23,564 nt of DNA from JBDRDI01 sp043820875 (GCA_043820875.1 JBDRDI010000041.1:1-23564), one strand, 5' to 3'. Counted from the first letter of the stretch, positions 1 to 6,935 are shown. The notes: a model not told the origin generated them from the sequence alone. Numbers and translations are program-made.

Positions 1-16
1 AAATTTATATATATTT

Positions 17-22
17 TATAAT
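17..22 (+). promoter_or_regulatory. Possible -10 box of the surface locus
   Basis: A perfect TATAAT lies 14 bases before the first ATG. A matching -35 box would fall outside the window, so only half of the promoter can be seen. The surroundings are almost pure A/T, which makes a chance match possible. Confidence 0.35.
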
Positions 23-36
23 TAAAAAAAATAAAT

Positions 37-567
37 ATGATGAAAAAATTTTTTTCTTCAATCACATTAGTCGCGCTTGTGGGCATGATGGTCGCCGGAT
101 TGGCGCAGGCAGCCACAGACAACGTCACGGCAACAGTCACTGTATTATATTCCGCTGTTTCGCTTGACCAATCAAGTTTCGCTTATGGAAGTATGAACAA
201 CGATACCGCTTCCACAACATTGCCGTATTGGAGCGGAGCCGGTATTGAAGCCACCACGACCGGAGGAACCATTGACCTTGATATTTATGGCGCGAATACC
301 ACCGGTGGCGGTACGGGTTGGACATTGAGCACCGCTAGCTCTAGTAACAATTACATTCATCAGTTTTGCGAAGATACCACCGATGATTGTACTACACCGG
401 ATACCAACTATGTTGGAAATGAATTGACAACCAGTCCGCAAACCTTAAAGAGCGCTGTGCCAGGAGGAACCGCGATTAATTTTCAATTGCGAATTGTAAC
501 CCCACAAACGCCTACTGATTTTACTGAGCAAAGTGCTGTCGTTACTGTTCAAGCAACCGCTGTTTAA
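37..567 (+). CDS. Small secreted beta-rich surface protein, unknown function
   Basis: This 176-residue protein starts with a clear signal peptide: MMKKFF, a hydrophobic core, and an AQA-AT cleavage site near residues 25-27. The mature part is rich in Thr, Ser, Gly and Val with alternating hydrophobic residues. That suggests a beta-sandwich exported to the surface, loosely like WxL or fimbrial-subunit proteins. One Trp-Thr-Leu sits near residue 95, but a full WxL domain with two motifs is not evident. Two Cys about eight residues apart could form a disulfide. Two in-frame ATGs (37 and 40) both work as starts. The next gene encodes a membrane-anchored protein of a type that often accompanies WxL-like proteins, so the two may act together. 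I do not recognise a precise family. Confidence 0.8.
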   Translation: MMKKFFSSITLVALVGMMVAGLAQAATDNVTATVTVLYSAVSLDQSSFAYGSMNNDTASTTLPYWSGAGIEATTTGGTIDLDIYGANTTGGGTGWTLSTASSSNNYIHQFCEDTTDDCTTPDTNYVGNELTTSPQTLKSAVPGGTAINFQLRIVTPQTPTDFTEQSAVVTVQATAV

Positions 568-606
568 TTTTTTATTCCGCAACGGCTTGTCAAGCGGACA
601 TTTATT

Positions 607-1209
607 ATGAAAAAAATTATTATCCTGTTCTGTGGAATAATATTGATTTTACCGATGATTGCTTCGGCCAATATTGGCGTTGGCGTGGGAACAGGAAAAA
701 TTCGCGTTGACCAGCCAATGAAAGCAGGACTGATTTATACTTTGCCTTCATATACAATTATAAACACAGGAGACGAGCCGTCGGAATACGGCGTTGGCAC
801 CCAATATCATGAAGATCAACCGGAAATGAGAGCACCCAGAGACTGGTTCAGCTTTGAGCCAATGAATTTTTATTTGGAACCGGGTCAAGTGCAGGTAGTT
901 CAAGTCAAGTTAAGTTTGCCGATAAGGGGTGCCAAGCCTGGAGATTATTTTTGTTTTTTACAAGGTTTTCCGGTTAAGAAGGCCGATGTAAAAGGAACAA
1001 GTGTGGGAGTGGCAGCAGCGGCAAAACTTTATTTTACGGTTGCTCCGGCCAATGTTTTTACGGGAATTTACTATCGCGTTGGTTCACTCTTAAAACTTTA
1101 TTCTCCGTGGAGCTATGTTGTCTCATCGGTAATAATCGCCGCTTTATTAATAGCTTTATTTAGAAGATTTTTCTCATTTAATCTTGGTGTCAGCCTTAAG
1201 AAAAAATAA
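607..1209 (+). CDS. Membrane-anchored DUF916/WxL-partner-like surface protein
   Basis: The 200-residue protein has an N-terminal signal peptide (residues 1-21, cleavage after ASA), one extracellular Ig-like domain (about 22-155), a membrane helix (about 168-190, VVSSVIIAALLIALF) and a short basic tail. The motif order, with LPSYTIINTGDEPSEY followed by FYLEPGQVQVVQVKLSLP, resembles the peptidoglycan-binding or chaperone-like domain of DUF916 proteins. In Firmicutes those are encoded beside WxL surface proteins. Family membership is inferred from residue pattern and topology, not from a search. It lies 39 bases after the secreted protein gene, with no promoter visible between them, so co-transcription is likely. 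Its stop codon is directly followed by an 88-bp palindrome that probably ends this transcript. Confidence 0.75.
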   Translation: MKKIIILFCGIILILPMIASANIGVGVGTGKIRVDQPMKAGLIYTLPSYTIINTGDEPSEYGVGTQYHEDQPEMRAPRDWFSFEPMNFYLEPGQVQVVQVKLSLPIRGAKPGDYFCFLQGFPVKKADVKGTSVGVAAAAKLYFTVAPANVFTGIYYRVGSLLKLYSPWSYVVSSVIIAALLIALFRRFFSFNLGVSLKKK

Positions 1210-1297
1210 TTTATTCCAGCCAATTTTTTGCTTCTTTTGTTAGGTCGGGTTTTAAAACCCGGCCTAACAAAAGAAGCAAAAAATTGGCTGGAATAAA
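1210..1297. terminator. 88-bp near-perfect palindrome, likely strong terminator
   Basis: Two 44-base arms (1210-1253 and 1254-1297) are exact reverse complements except for one T/C difference, which would still pair as a G-U wobble in RNA. There is no loop beyond the TTTTAAAA centre. It begins on the base after the preceding stop codon. It should fold as a long hairpin from either strand. No long T-run follows, so it could be an mRNA 3'-end stabiliser or a mobile palindromic repeat as well as a terminator. Confidence 0.8.
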
Positions 1298-1321
1298 GAT
1301 GTTAATTTTAGAAGAAGATGA

Positions 1322-2446
1322 ATGAACAGAAAATATTTCATAATTTATTTTTTCGCGTTAATATTTTTTTCAACTCTCTGTTTTTTTGTTTTAACAAAAA
1401 ATATTTTGGCGGATGAAGCTGCTGTGACCATCACCGTCAAAATTTCAGTTTGCGGTGATGATGAGAAAGATTATGGCGAAGAGTGCGATGGCACTGACCT
1501 CGGCGGAGCAACTTGCTCCAGTCGGGGTTTTTTGAGTGGAACGCTTGCCTGTATGGTTGCTTGCGATTATGATGATTCTGGATGTTCCAACGTCCCCTCT
1601 TGTGGCGACAACGTTTGCAACGGCTCGGAAGATTGTGGCAGTTGTTCGGCTGATTGCGGTCAATGCCCTGGCGGTGGCGGTGGCGGAGGTGGTGGTGGAA
1701 GTGTTGCCGTCCCAGTCGCAACAAGCGTTATTTTTTCCGGCCGCGCTTATCCCAAAAGCTCCGTGACGCTCTTGAAAGACGCGCAAATCGCCGCAACAAC
1801 TGTTGCCGGCGCGGACGCCAATTTTCAAATCAGCCTTTCCGGAATTTCCGGTGGAAATTATATTTTTTCTCTTTATGGAGAAGACGCGAAAGGCATTCGC
1901 TCTTCTCTCCTGACTTTTCCGGTAAGCGTAACAGCCGGCGCCACGACCAATGTGAGTGGAATTTTTCTCGCGCCAACTATTGCCGTTGATAAAGCGGAAG
2001 TAAAACGCGGAGACAATGTTATTATTTTCGGCCAGTCGGTCCCCAATAGCGAGATAACCATTTCTGTTAACTCCGATGAAGAATTTTTTAACAAAATTAA
2101 GGCAGACACGAGTGGCGCGTATTTATATAATTTTGACACCTCTGTGCTTGAAAATGGTCAGCATTTTACAAAATCAAAAGCCGCGTTGAACAATGAAATC
2201 AGCCCATTCAGCAAAGTGGTTGATTTTTTGGTTGGTACTGAAAATGTTTTAGCGGAAGCAAAATGTGGCAAGGCTGATTTGAATTGCGACAGCAAGGTAA
2301 ATCTGGTTGATTTTTCCATTGCTGCCTATTGGTACAAACAGCCGCTGAGCACCGCGTTTAAAATAACTGAAATTAATCGTCTTAACGGCGACGGCAAGAT
2401 TGACTTGATTGATTTTAGTATTATGGCGTACTATTGGACTGGCTGA
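1322..2446 (+). CDS. Secreted Cys-rich protein with C-terminal dockerin-like module
   Basis: The 374-residue protein has a signal peptide (about 1-31, ending ILADEAA). A Cys-rich region follows (about 43-115) with CGDDEKDYGEECDG and CGDNVCNGSEDCGSC, resembling the Cys-rich repeats annotated as DUF4215 in myxobacterial surface proteins. After a run of ten glycines come two Ig-like beta domains (about 130-305). The C-terminus (about 315-374) holds two calcium-loop repeats, DLNCDSKVNLVDFS and RLNGDGKIDLIDFS, each followed by an aromatic-rich helix. That is the duplicated layout of a type I dockerin. No membrane anchor or catalytic domain is visible. The next two genes encode anchored cohesin-like proteins, so this is the likely docking partner. 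The dockerin call is confident by motif; the partnership is inferred. Confidence 0.85.
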   Translation: MNRKYFIIYFFALIFFSTLCFFVLTKNILADEAAVTITVKISVCGDDEKDYGEECDGTDLGGATCSSRGFLSGTLACMVACDYDDSGCSNVPSCGDNVCNGSEDCGSCSADCGQCPGGGGGGGGGGSVAVPVATSVIFSGRAYPKSSVTLLKDAQIAATTVAGADANFQISLSGISGGNYIFSLYGEDAKGIRSSLLTFPVSVTAGATTNVSGIFLAPTIAVDKAEVKRGDNVIIFGQSVPNSEITISVNSDEEFFNKIKADTSGAYLYNFDTSVLENGQHFTKSKAALNNEISPFSKVVDFLVGTENVLAEAKCGKADLNCDSKVNLVDFSIAAYWYKQPLSTAFKITEINRLNGDGKIDLIDFSIMAYYWTG

Positions 2447-2454
2447 CGAGCCAG

Positions 2455-2594
2455 CGCGAAACTAACGCAAAACAACGCAAATATTTATGGTAGAAATTAA
2501 TGAGAAATTATTAAAAGAAAAATATATAACCAAGCGAGGAAACAATAAAAAAGTTTTGCTTCTGTTTTGCGTTTTGTTTTGCGTTAGTTTCGCG
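2455..2594. promoter_or_regulatory. Long-range hairpin around the start of the first cohesin gene
   Basis: The 21-base arm at 2455-2475 (begins CGCGAAACTAACG) is perfectly complementary to 2574-2594. The pairing continues for six more bases (2476-2481 with 2566-2571) across a two-base bulge. The start codon at 2487 falls five bases inside the 84-base loop, and the downstream arm lies in the signal-peptide coding region. It could control translation or transcript stability. Confidence 0.6.
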
Positions 2595-3491
2595 TTTAAG
2601 GCGCAAGCCGTAGAATTGTCATTCAATCCCCCAATAAAAGAAATTAATATCAATCAAAACTTTCAAGTTGATTTTATTATTAACACTGAAAACGAAGATA
2701 TTAATGCGATTGAGGGCGAGATTGTTTTTCCGTCAGACTTGCTGGAATTAAAAGAAATAAAAGATGGCAATTCAATCGTTAATTTTTGGATAGAACGTCC
2801 GTCTCAAAATTCCAAATTCCATATTCCATATTCCGGCATCATTCCTGGCGGATACAAGAGCGCGAGTGGTTTTCTTTTCTCTCTTGTCTTCCAATCTAAA
2901 GCAAGCGGCAGTAGCACAATTGAGATTCTCAATGCCAGAGTTTTATTAAATGATGGACAAGGCACGAAGGCTGAGCTATCTCTTGGAAAATCAGAGCTTG
3001 TAATTAATCAGCAAAGTTCCGTGTTCCAATCTCCAGCTTCAAAATTCAAAGACATTAATCCACCAGAAGCGTTTCCGTTGGAGATCTCCAGCGATTCGAC
3101 AATGTTTGACGGAAAATATTTTTTAGTGTTTGCCACCCAAGACAAGGGCTCAGGCATTGATCATTACGAAATTAGAGAAAGAAGAGAGGACTTAATATTG
3201 AAGCTCATAAAAAAATTTCCAAATTCCATCCGCCAGCTGGCGGACAAAATTCCAAATTCCGGTTATATTATCGGTGAAAGCCCGTATCTATTAAAAGACC
3301 AAGAATTAAAAAGTTATATTTATGTTAAAGCAGTCGATAAGACTGGAAATGAGAGAATTTCTAAATTAAAGTCTGTAAACCCGCTTCCTTGGTATGAAAA
3401 ATATCTTCTTTTTGGTATAATAATAACAGGAATAATTTTTGCATCTATTATTTTACGAATATTATGGATGGTGAAAATAAAAAAATTATAA
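2487..3491 (+). CDS. Membrane-anchored cohesin-domain protein (cohesin 1)
   Basis: This 334-residue protein has a basic N-region and a signal sequence (about 22-42, cleavage after KAQA). A cohesin-like beta-sandwich follows (about 43-175) with VELSFNPP, NAIEGEIVFPSDLLEL and LLNDGQGT. After it come a second Ig-like domain (about 190-295, ending YIYVKAVDKTGNE), a membrane helix (about 306-328) and a very short basic tail. The topology places the cohesin outside the cell, tethered to the membrane. The loop at residues 240-258 is encoded by a palindrome-containing segment that looks inserted. The gene follows the dockerin gene by 40 bases and overlaps the next cohesin gene by 28 bases, which argues for one operon and coupled translation. 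No Shine-Dalgarno is seen at this ATG. Confidence 0.82.
   Translation: MVEINEKLLKEKYITKRGNNKKVLLLFCVLFCVSFAFKAQAVELSFNPPIKEININQNFQVDFIINTENEDINAIEGEIVFPSDLLELKEIKDGNSIVNFWIERPSQNSKFHIPYSGIIPGGYKSASGFLFSLVFQSKASGSSTIEILNARVLLNDGQGTKAELSLGKSELVINQQSSVFQSPASKFKDINPPEAFPLEISSDSTMFDGKYFLVFATQDKGSGIDHYEIRERREDLILKLIKKFPNSIRQLADKIPNSGYIIGESPYLLKDQELKSYIYVKAVDKTGNERISKLKSVNPLPWYEKYLLFGIIITGIIFASIILRILWMVKIKKL
3229..3244. repeat. 16-bp perfect palindrome inside the cohesin 1 gene
   Basis: TCCGCCAGCTGGCGGA is a perfect palindrome in the coding region. Copies of an ATTCCAAATTCC-type sequence lie on both sides (about 3215-3227 and 3248-3259). A related stretch occurs upstream near 2807-2834. GC-rich palindromes of this kind recur as short interspersed repeats in CPR genomes. 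This copy keeps the reading frame open and adds residues to a surface loop. Confidence 0.7.
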
Positions 3492-5236
3492 AAAATCTGG
3501 TAACAAGATGCTTAGTGTCTATTGGTTTATTATTGGTGTCTTTCGGCGTCTGCGCTACAGCGCGCGCCGCTACTTTGTTTTTTTCCCCATCATCTTCTTC
3601 CTGCGAAGTCGGAAGTAACATTGCTTTAAGTATTTATGTTGGGAGCGCTGACCAGGCAATGAACGCGGCTTCGGGAGTGATTTCTTTTCCGGCTGATAAA
3701 CTGGAAGTGAACTCTATTTCCAAGGACGGTTCAATTTTTAGTTTATGGGTATTACAGCCGTCTTTTTCAAATGCGAACGGTACCGTGAATTTTGAAGGAG
3801 TTGTTTTTACCCCCGGATTTACCGGCGCTTCAGGAAAAATTGTTACCATAAATTTTAAAGCCAAACAAGCTGGCAGTGCGTTAATATCTTTTTCTTCCGG
3901 AATGGTTTTGGCCAATGACGGCGAAGGCACAAATATTTTATCAAGCTCGGGAAAGGCCACAATCAATATTACCGCGCCGGTTGTAAAGCCGAAAGAAGAA
4001 GAAAAGCCGGCCGTTGCCGGCGTGCCAGCGGCGCCAAAAGTTTCCTCGCAAACTCATGCTGATTCTGGAAAATGGTATAACAACAATAATCCAAAATTTG
4101 GATGGACATTGCCAAGCGGCGTGAGCGCCGTGAATGTACTGGCGGATAGAAATTCCGGTACCAATCCGGGAATAAAATCTGACGGTTTTTTTAGTTCTTA
4201 TACTTACGAAGACGTTGATGATGGAATTTGGTATTTTCATGTCCGGTTGAAAAACAGTTCCGGTTGGGGAGCCGTTTCCCATTTTAAATTTCAGATTGAC
4301 ACAGAAACGCCGGAGTATCTTAACATAACCGAAATAAAAAAAGAAAACAATGTTTTACCGCGTGCCAAATTTAAATTTGAATCTTCTGATAAAACTTCCA
4401 AAATTGATTATTATGAGATTCAAATAGACAATGGCGCGAAAGAAATTTGGCGACCCAAAGAAGGTGAACTTTTTATAACCCAGGTTCTTAATTTTGGCAG
4501 ACACAAATTGTTTGTTTCGGCCGTAGACCGCGCCGGCAATTCCGTAAAAAACAGCGCGGAATTTTCCATTCAAGCGCTATTGCCGCCAAATATTGTAGGC
4601 TATTTTTGTCTATTGCCCGGCTTGTTGCCCGAAGGTAAAAATTTGATTATAGAAGATGCTGTAGCCGCCATCTCTGTGTCTAATTGCGTTTTACGTAGCG
4701 GAGATACGCTTATTGTTAAAGGAAAAATGAATTATCCGGGCGGGCAGGCGGTTATTTATCTGCAAAAAGACAACGAAGAAGCAAAAAATTTGATAATAAA
4801 AAGCGACAGCGAAGGAAATTTTATTTTTGCGGCCAGCAATAAATTAAAAGGTGGCGTTTATCAGCTTTGGGCGGAAGCGATTGACGAAAGCGGAACAAAA
4901 AGCGCGCCAAGCGAAAAAATTTCTATTGTTGTAGAGGGAGGCATTCTGTCAAAAATGATTTCATTTGCTGATTTTTTTGCGGCGCTGATATTATTTATAA
5001 TCCTCATTATTTTGTTAGTTATTCTTTTTTGGTACGTTTGGCATAAATTTTCTGTTGTTAGAAAAAAGATGAAAAAAGAAGATTATGAAGTTGACCACGA
5101 ACTTTATCAGTCTTTTAATTTATTAAAAAAAGATATTGACGAACAAGTCAAAAAACTTGGCAAGGCGCGAAGAGAAAGAAGATTAACCAAAGAAGAAGAG
5201 GAAATTTTGAAAAGTTTGAAAAATAATTTGAAATAA
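3464..5236 (+). CDS. Membrane-anchored cohesin-domain protein with Ig-like domains and cytoplasmic tail (cohesin 2)
   Basis: The 590-residue protein has a signal sequence (about 12-36, cleavage near ARAA). A cohesin-like domain follows (about 36-170) with MNAASGVISFPADKLEV and VLANDGEG in the same order as in the upstream protein. Next come a Pro/Glu/Lys linker (about 172-192), an Ig/FnIII-like domain (about 193-280; KWYNNNNPKFGWTLP, DGIWYFHVRLKNSSGWG), a second such domain to about 370 and a third at about 385-485. A membrane helix (about 500-525) leads into a 65-residue highly charged tail, probably a cytoplasmic coiled coil. Unlike cohesin 1 it therefore has a substantial inner domain. Its ATG lies 28 bases inside the previous gene, implying translational coupling. 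A strong hairpin after the stop ends the operon. Confidence 0.84.
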   Translation: MDGENKKIIKNLVTRCLVSIGLLLVSFGVCATARAATLFFSPSSSSCEVGSNIALSIYVGSADQAMNAASGVISFPADKLEVNSISKDGSIFSLWVLQPSFSNANGTVNFEGVVFTPGFTGASGKIVTINFKAKQAGSALISFSSGMVLANDGEGTNILSSSGKATINITAPVVKPKEEEKPAVAGVPAAPKVSSQTHADSGKWYNNNNPKFGWTLPSGVSAVNVLADRNSGTNPGIKSDGFFSSYTYEDVDDGIWYFHVRLKNSSGWGAVSHFKFQIDTETPEYLNITEIKKENNVLPRAKFKFESSDKTSKIDYYEIQIDNGAKEIWRPKEGELFITQVLNFGRHKLFVSAVDRAGNSVKNSAEFSIQALLPPNIVGYFCLLPGLLPEGKNLIIEDAVAAISVSNCVLRSGDTLIVKGKMNYPGGQAVIYLQKDNEEAKNLIIKSDSEGNFIFAASNKLKGGVYQLWAEAIDESGTKSAPSEKISIVVEGGILSKMISFADFFAALILFIILIILLVILFWYVWHKFSVVRKKMKKEDYEVDHELYQSFNLLKKDIDEQVKKLGKARRERRLTKEEEEILKSLKNNLK

Positions 5237-5242
5237 AAAAAT

Positions 5243-5300
5243 AAATGCCATTTTTGTAGGCACATGATTAATCATGCGCCTACAAAAATGGCATTTTTTT
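5243..5300. terminator. Bidirectional intrinsic terminator
   Basis: Arms 5243-5261 and 5278-5296 (AAATGCCATTTTTGTAGGC and its complement) form a perfect 19-bp stem. The loop contains its own 14-bp palindrome (5263-5276). T-runs follow on the + strand and, read in reverse, on the minus strand. It sits between the + strand cohesin 2 gene and the minus-strand tRNA-Leu and can serve both. Confidence 0.88.
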
Positions 5301-5306
5301 TATTTG

Positions 5307-5390
5307 TGCCCAGGGCGGGACTCGAACCCGCACGGAGTTGCCTCCAAGGGATTTTAAGTCCCTCGTGTATACCAGTTTCACCACCTAGGC
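5307..5390 (-). tRNA. tRNA-Leu (anticodon UAA)
   Basis: Read on the minus strand it folds as a class II tRNA. The acceptor is GCCTAGG with CCTGGGC (one G-U pair) and discriminator A. The anticodon stem AGGGA/TCCCT carries loop CTTAAAA. A long variable arm (GGAG/CTCC) and the T-arm GCGGG-TTCGAGT-CCCGC follow. CCA is not encoded. The gene's 5' end lies seven bases from the first GGATTTC-type repeat. Confidence 0.95.
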
Positions 5391-5397
5391 CCTAACA

Positions 5398-5437
5398 GAT
5401 ATCGGATTTCGGATGTCGGATTTCAGATATCGGATTT
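5398..5437. repeat. GGATTTC-type repeat array, left end of copy 1
   Basis: A degenerate array of about five 7-8 base units (GATATCGG, ATTTCGG, ATGTCGG, ATTTCAG and similar). It is the inverse of the array at 5849-5885 and lies just upstream of tRNA-Leu's 5' end. Confidence 0.8.
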
Positions 5438-5474
5438 TTAGATTTTAGAATTATTTTATCTCGGATATGTTATT

Positions 5475-5887
5475 ATGTTTTTTATGGACGTAACAGAATT
5501 AACAATATATAAAAATGCGTTAAGATATCTTAAACCAATATATAAATTGGCGGATTTGTTGCCGAATCGCGAATATGTTTTAAGAAATCAATTAACTAAA
5601 GCGGCAAAATCTATAGCGCCAATGATCCACGAGGGATTTGCCAAGAAAAAATCTCAGCCGGAATTTAAAAGATTTCTTGAAATGGCCATGGGTTCATCCG
5701 ATGAAGTTATAACTCATTTAAGAGAAATAAAAATATTAACTTTCCCAAACGTCAAAGAAAAAACCTGTGATTGATAGATGTTTATAAAACAGAATCAAAA
5801 CAAATTAATCAACTTATTAAAATTATAATCCAAAACCAAAAAAATCCAAAATCTGAAATCCGAAATCCGAAATCCGAAATCCGATAA
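5475..5887 (+). pseudogene. Frameshifted four-helix-bundle protein gene (23S rRNA intervening-sequence protein family)
   Basis: The intact 125-residue relative at 7049-7426 gives the reference. This copy matches it almost residue for residue from MFFMDVTELTIYKN to NVKEKTCD, with four substitutions such as G to V and T to I. Relative to the intact copy, four bases (CGCT) are missing at about 5770, after the codons for TCD. That shifts the frame into an immediate stop at 5772-5774, leaving 99 residues. The lost part encodes about 26 C-terminal residues of the last helix. Past the deletion the old frame stays open through the flanking repeat to a TAA at 5885-5887. The truncated product might still fold in part, but loss of function is the simpler view. 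Confidence 0.82.
5849..5885. repeat. GGATTTC-type repeat array (inverse), right end of copy 1
   Basis: Tandem GAAATCC units, AAATCTGAAATCC followed by three more, complementary to 5401-5437 at 33 of 37 positions. It ends at 5885; the tmRNA gene's 3' end is at 5890. Confidence 0.8.
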
Positions 5888-5889
5888 TG

Positions 5890-6275
5890 TGGAGATGGCG
5901 GGAGTTGAACCCGCGTCTAATAATTATCCAAACGCGTTTTTACAAAGTTAGTTTGGTTTAATTTTTCTTTATCAACTATGAAACCAAACAAAAGCGTTGA
6001 TAGTATATTCCCATTTATTTTGGCGAACGGCCGAGAAATTCCGTTTGCCTATCCTAATAATATTACACCCACTTCCGGTTATTAGGCATTGCCGGGGCGG
6101 ATGGTAACTGCAATTAAGCAGCTACAGTGGCGAAAGCCGGAACTTTCCATGAGAAAGCCGGTTTCGCGGCAATTTTGTTTGCACTTATTGTTTTGTTGGA
6201 TGGATTTGCGCGACAGCCAACTTTGCGCGCCTTGAAACGCGATTAAATATATTATTATCAAATCACAGCATCCCC
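5890..6275 (-). ncRNA. ssrA: Transfer-messenger RNA (tmRNA)
   Basis: On the minus strand it begins GGGGATG and ends with a tRNA-like half: GACGCGGGTTCAACTCCCGC, then CATCTCC and discriminator A. The ends pair as a 7-bp acceptor with one G-U pair, and CCA is not encoded. The tag reading frame runs from GCA at 6182 to TAA at 6116-6114. It encodes 22 residues beginning ANKIAAKPAF and ending FATVAA. That is about twice the usual tag length, but the Ala start and the hydrophobic -VAA end expected by proteases are there. The RNA rescues stalled ribosomes together with SmpB, whose gene ends 57 bases upstream on the same strand, so the two probably share a transcript. Confidence 0.95.
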
Positions 6276-6278
6276 TAC

Positions 6279-6312
6279 GAAGTAGAAAGTAGAAAGTTAA
6301 AAGTATAAAGTA
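6279..6312. repeat. GAAAGT-type repeat array at the 5' side of tmRNA
   Basis: Short units AGTAGAAAGTAGAAAGT then TAAAAGTATAAAGT begin four bases outside the tmRNA 5' end. The same array in inverse orientation lies at 6899-6932, so the pair brackets smpB. Confidence 0.75.
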
Positions 6313-6331
6313 TTTTTATTTTATGAGCTTT

Positions 6332-6796
6332 CTACTTAGTGTATTTTGTTAAGGTTCTTATTTTTCTATTTGTTTCTCTCTTTTTGATTGACTCTCTTTT
6401 ATCAATTTTCTTTTTTCCTCGTCCAACGCCGAATTCCAACTTGACTAAACTATGCTTAGTATATATTTTTATAGGCGCGAGTGTCAAGCCTTGTTCTTTC
6501 TTTTTACCGATTAAATGTTTGATTTCGCTTTTTTTAAGAAGCAATTTGCGTGGTCGAGTCGGATCATAGTTTTTAATTGTGCTGGCTTTTTTATAAAGTG
6601 GTATATGTGCGTTGGTGAGATATAGTTCCGCCTTGCCGTTTGCGCCTGTTTTGATGGTCACAAAAGAACTCTTAAGACTCACGTGACCCGTCTTTATTGA
6701 CTTTACTTCGTGTCCAAATAAAACAATGCCGGCTTGATATTTGTCGGATATTTCATAATCATAATTGGCGCGTTTATTGTAAGCAATTGGTGGCAT
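6332..6796 (-). CDS. smpB: SsrA-binding protein SmpB
   Basis: The 154-residue protein is typical of SmpB: a short N-terminus with NKRANYDYEI, then the beta-barrel signature GIVLFGHEVKSIKTGHVSLKSSFV. Further on it has YLTNAHIPLYKKAS and NYDPTRPRKLLLKKSEI. The end is a Lys/Arg-rich tail (GRGKKKIDKRESIKKRE) that enters the mRNA channel of the stalled ribosome. SmpB delivers tmRNA to the A site, and here its gene lies directly upstream of ssrA on the same strand. A TATTAT -10-like box lies about 19 bases before the start, but no good -35 was found. The gene is bracketed by inverted GAAAGT-type repeats. Confidence 0.96.
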   Translation of the reverse strand: MPPIAYNKRANYDYEISDKYQAGIVLFGHEVKSIKTGHVSLKSSFVTIKTGANGKAELYLTNAHIPLYKKASTIKNYDPTRPRKLLLKKSEIKHLIGKKKEQGLTLAPIKIYTKHSLVKLEFGVGRGKKKIDKRESIKKRETNRKIRTLTKYTK

Positions 6797-6823
6797 AAGT
6801 TTTAAAGCTATAATACGATTTTA

Positions 6824-6852
6824 TTGACAATATAAGATTGTTTATATATTAT
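6824..6852 (+). promoter_or_regulatory. Sigma70-type promoter for tRNA-Gly
   Basis: TTGACA (6824-6829), a 17-base spacer, then TATTAT (6847-6852). Initiation near 6859 would give a leader of about 77 bases before tRNA-Gly. It points away from smpB, whose start is at 6796. Confidence 0.7.
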
Positions 6853-6898
6853 ATTAATATAATAAACGAATTTTATTATAATAACAACAACAACAGAG

Positions 6899-6932
6899 AC
6901 TTTCTACTTTCTACTTTTAACTTTTAACTTTC
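6899..6932. repeat. GAAAGT-type repeat array (inverse) at the 5' side of tRNA-Gly
   Basis: ACTTTCTACTTTCTACT followed by TTTAACTTTTAACTTT, ending three bases before tRNA-Gly. It is the inverse of 6279-6312; at least 17 bases match exactly. Confidence 0.75.
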
Positions 6933-6935
6933 CTT

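Larger units (their letters stand above)
5397..5887 (+). mobile_element. IVS-like cassette, copy 1 (four-helix-bundle gene between inverted repeats)
   Basis: The segment consists of a GGATTTC-type repeat (5398-5437), a four-helix-bundle gene, and the same repeat in inverse orientation (5849-5885). The two ends pair over 37 bases with four mismatches (5401-5437 with 5849-5885). A second, inverted and nearly identical copy lies at 7014-7514. The 3' side of the cassette stops about four bases from the 3' end of tmRNA. No transposase or integrase is present. Calling it mobile is an inference from duplication and terminal symmetry. Confidence 0.6.

Noticed and set aside
1437..1989. Several long open frames on both strands over the Cys-rich and Gly-run region
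   Set aside because: They are shadows caused by biased codons of the dockerin gene, rich in Arg, His or Asn runs, without start signals or recognisable domains.
5398..5885. GGATTTC arrays as a CRISPR
   Set aside because: Units of 7-8 bases follow each other directly and are degenerate; there are no unique spacers of constant length and no cas genes.
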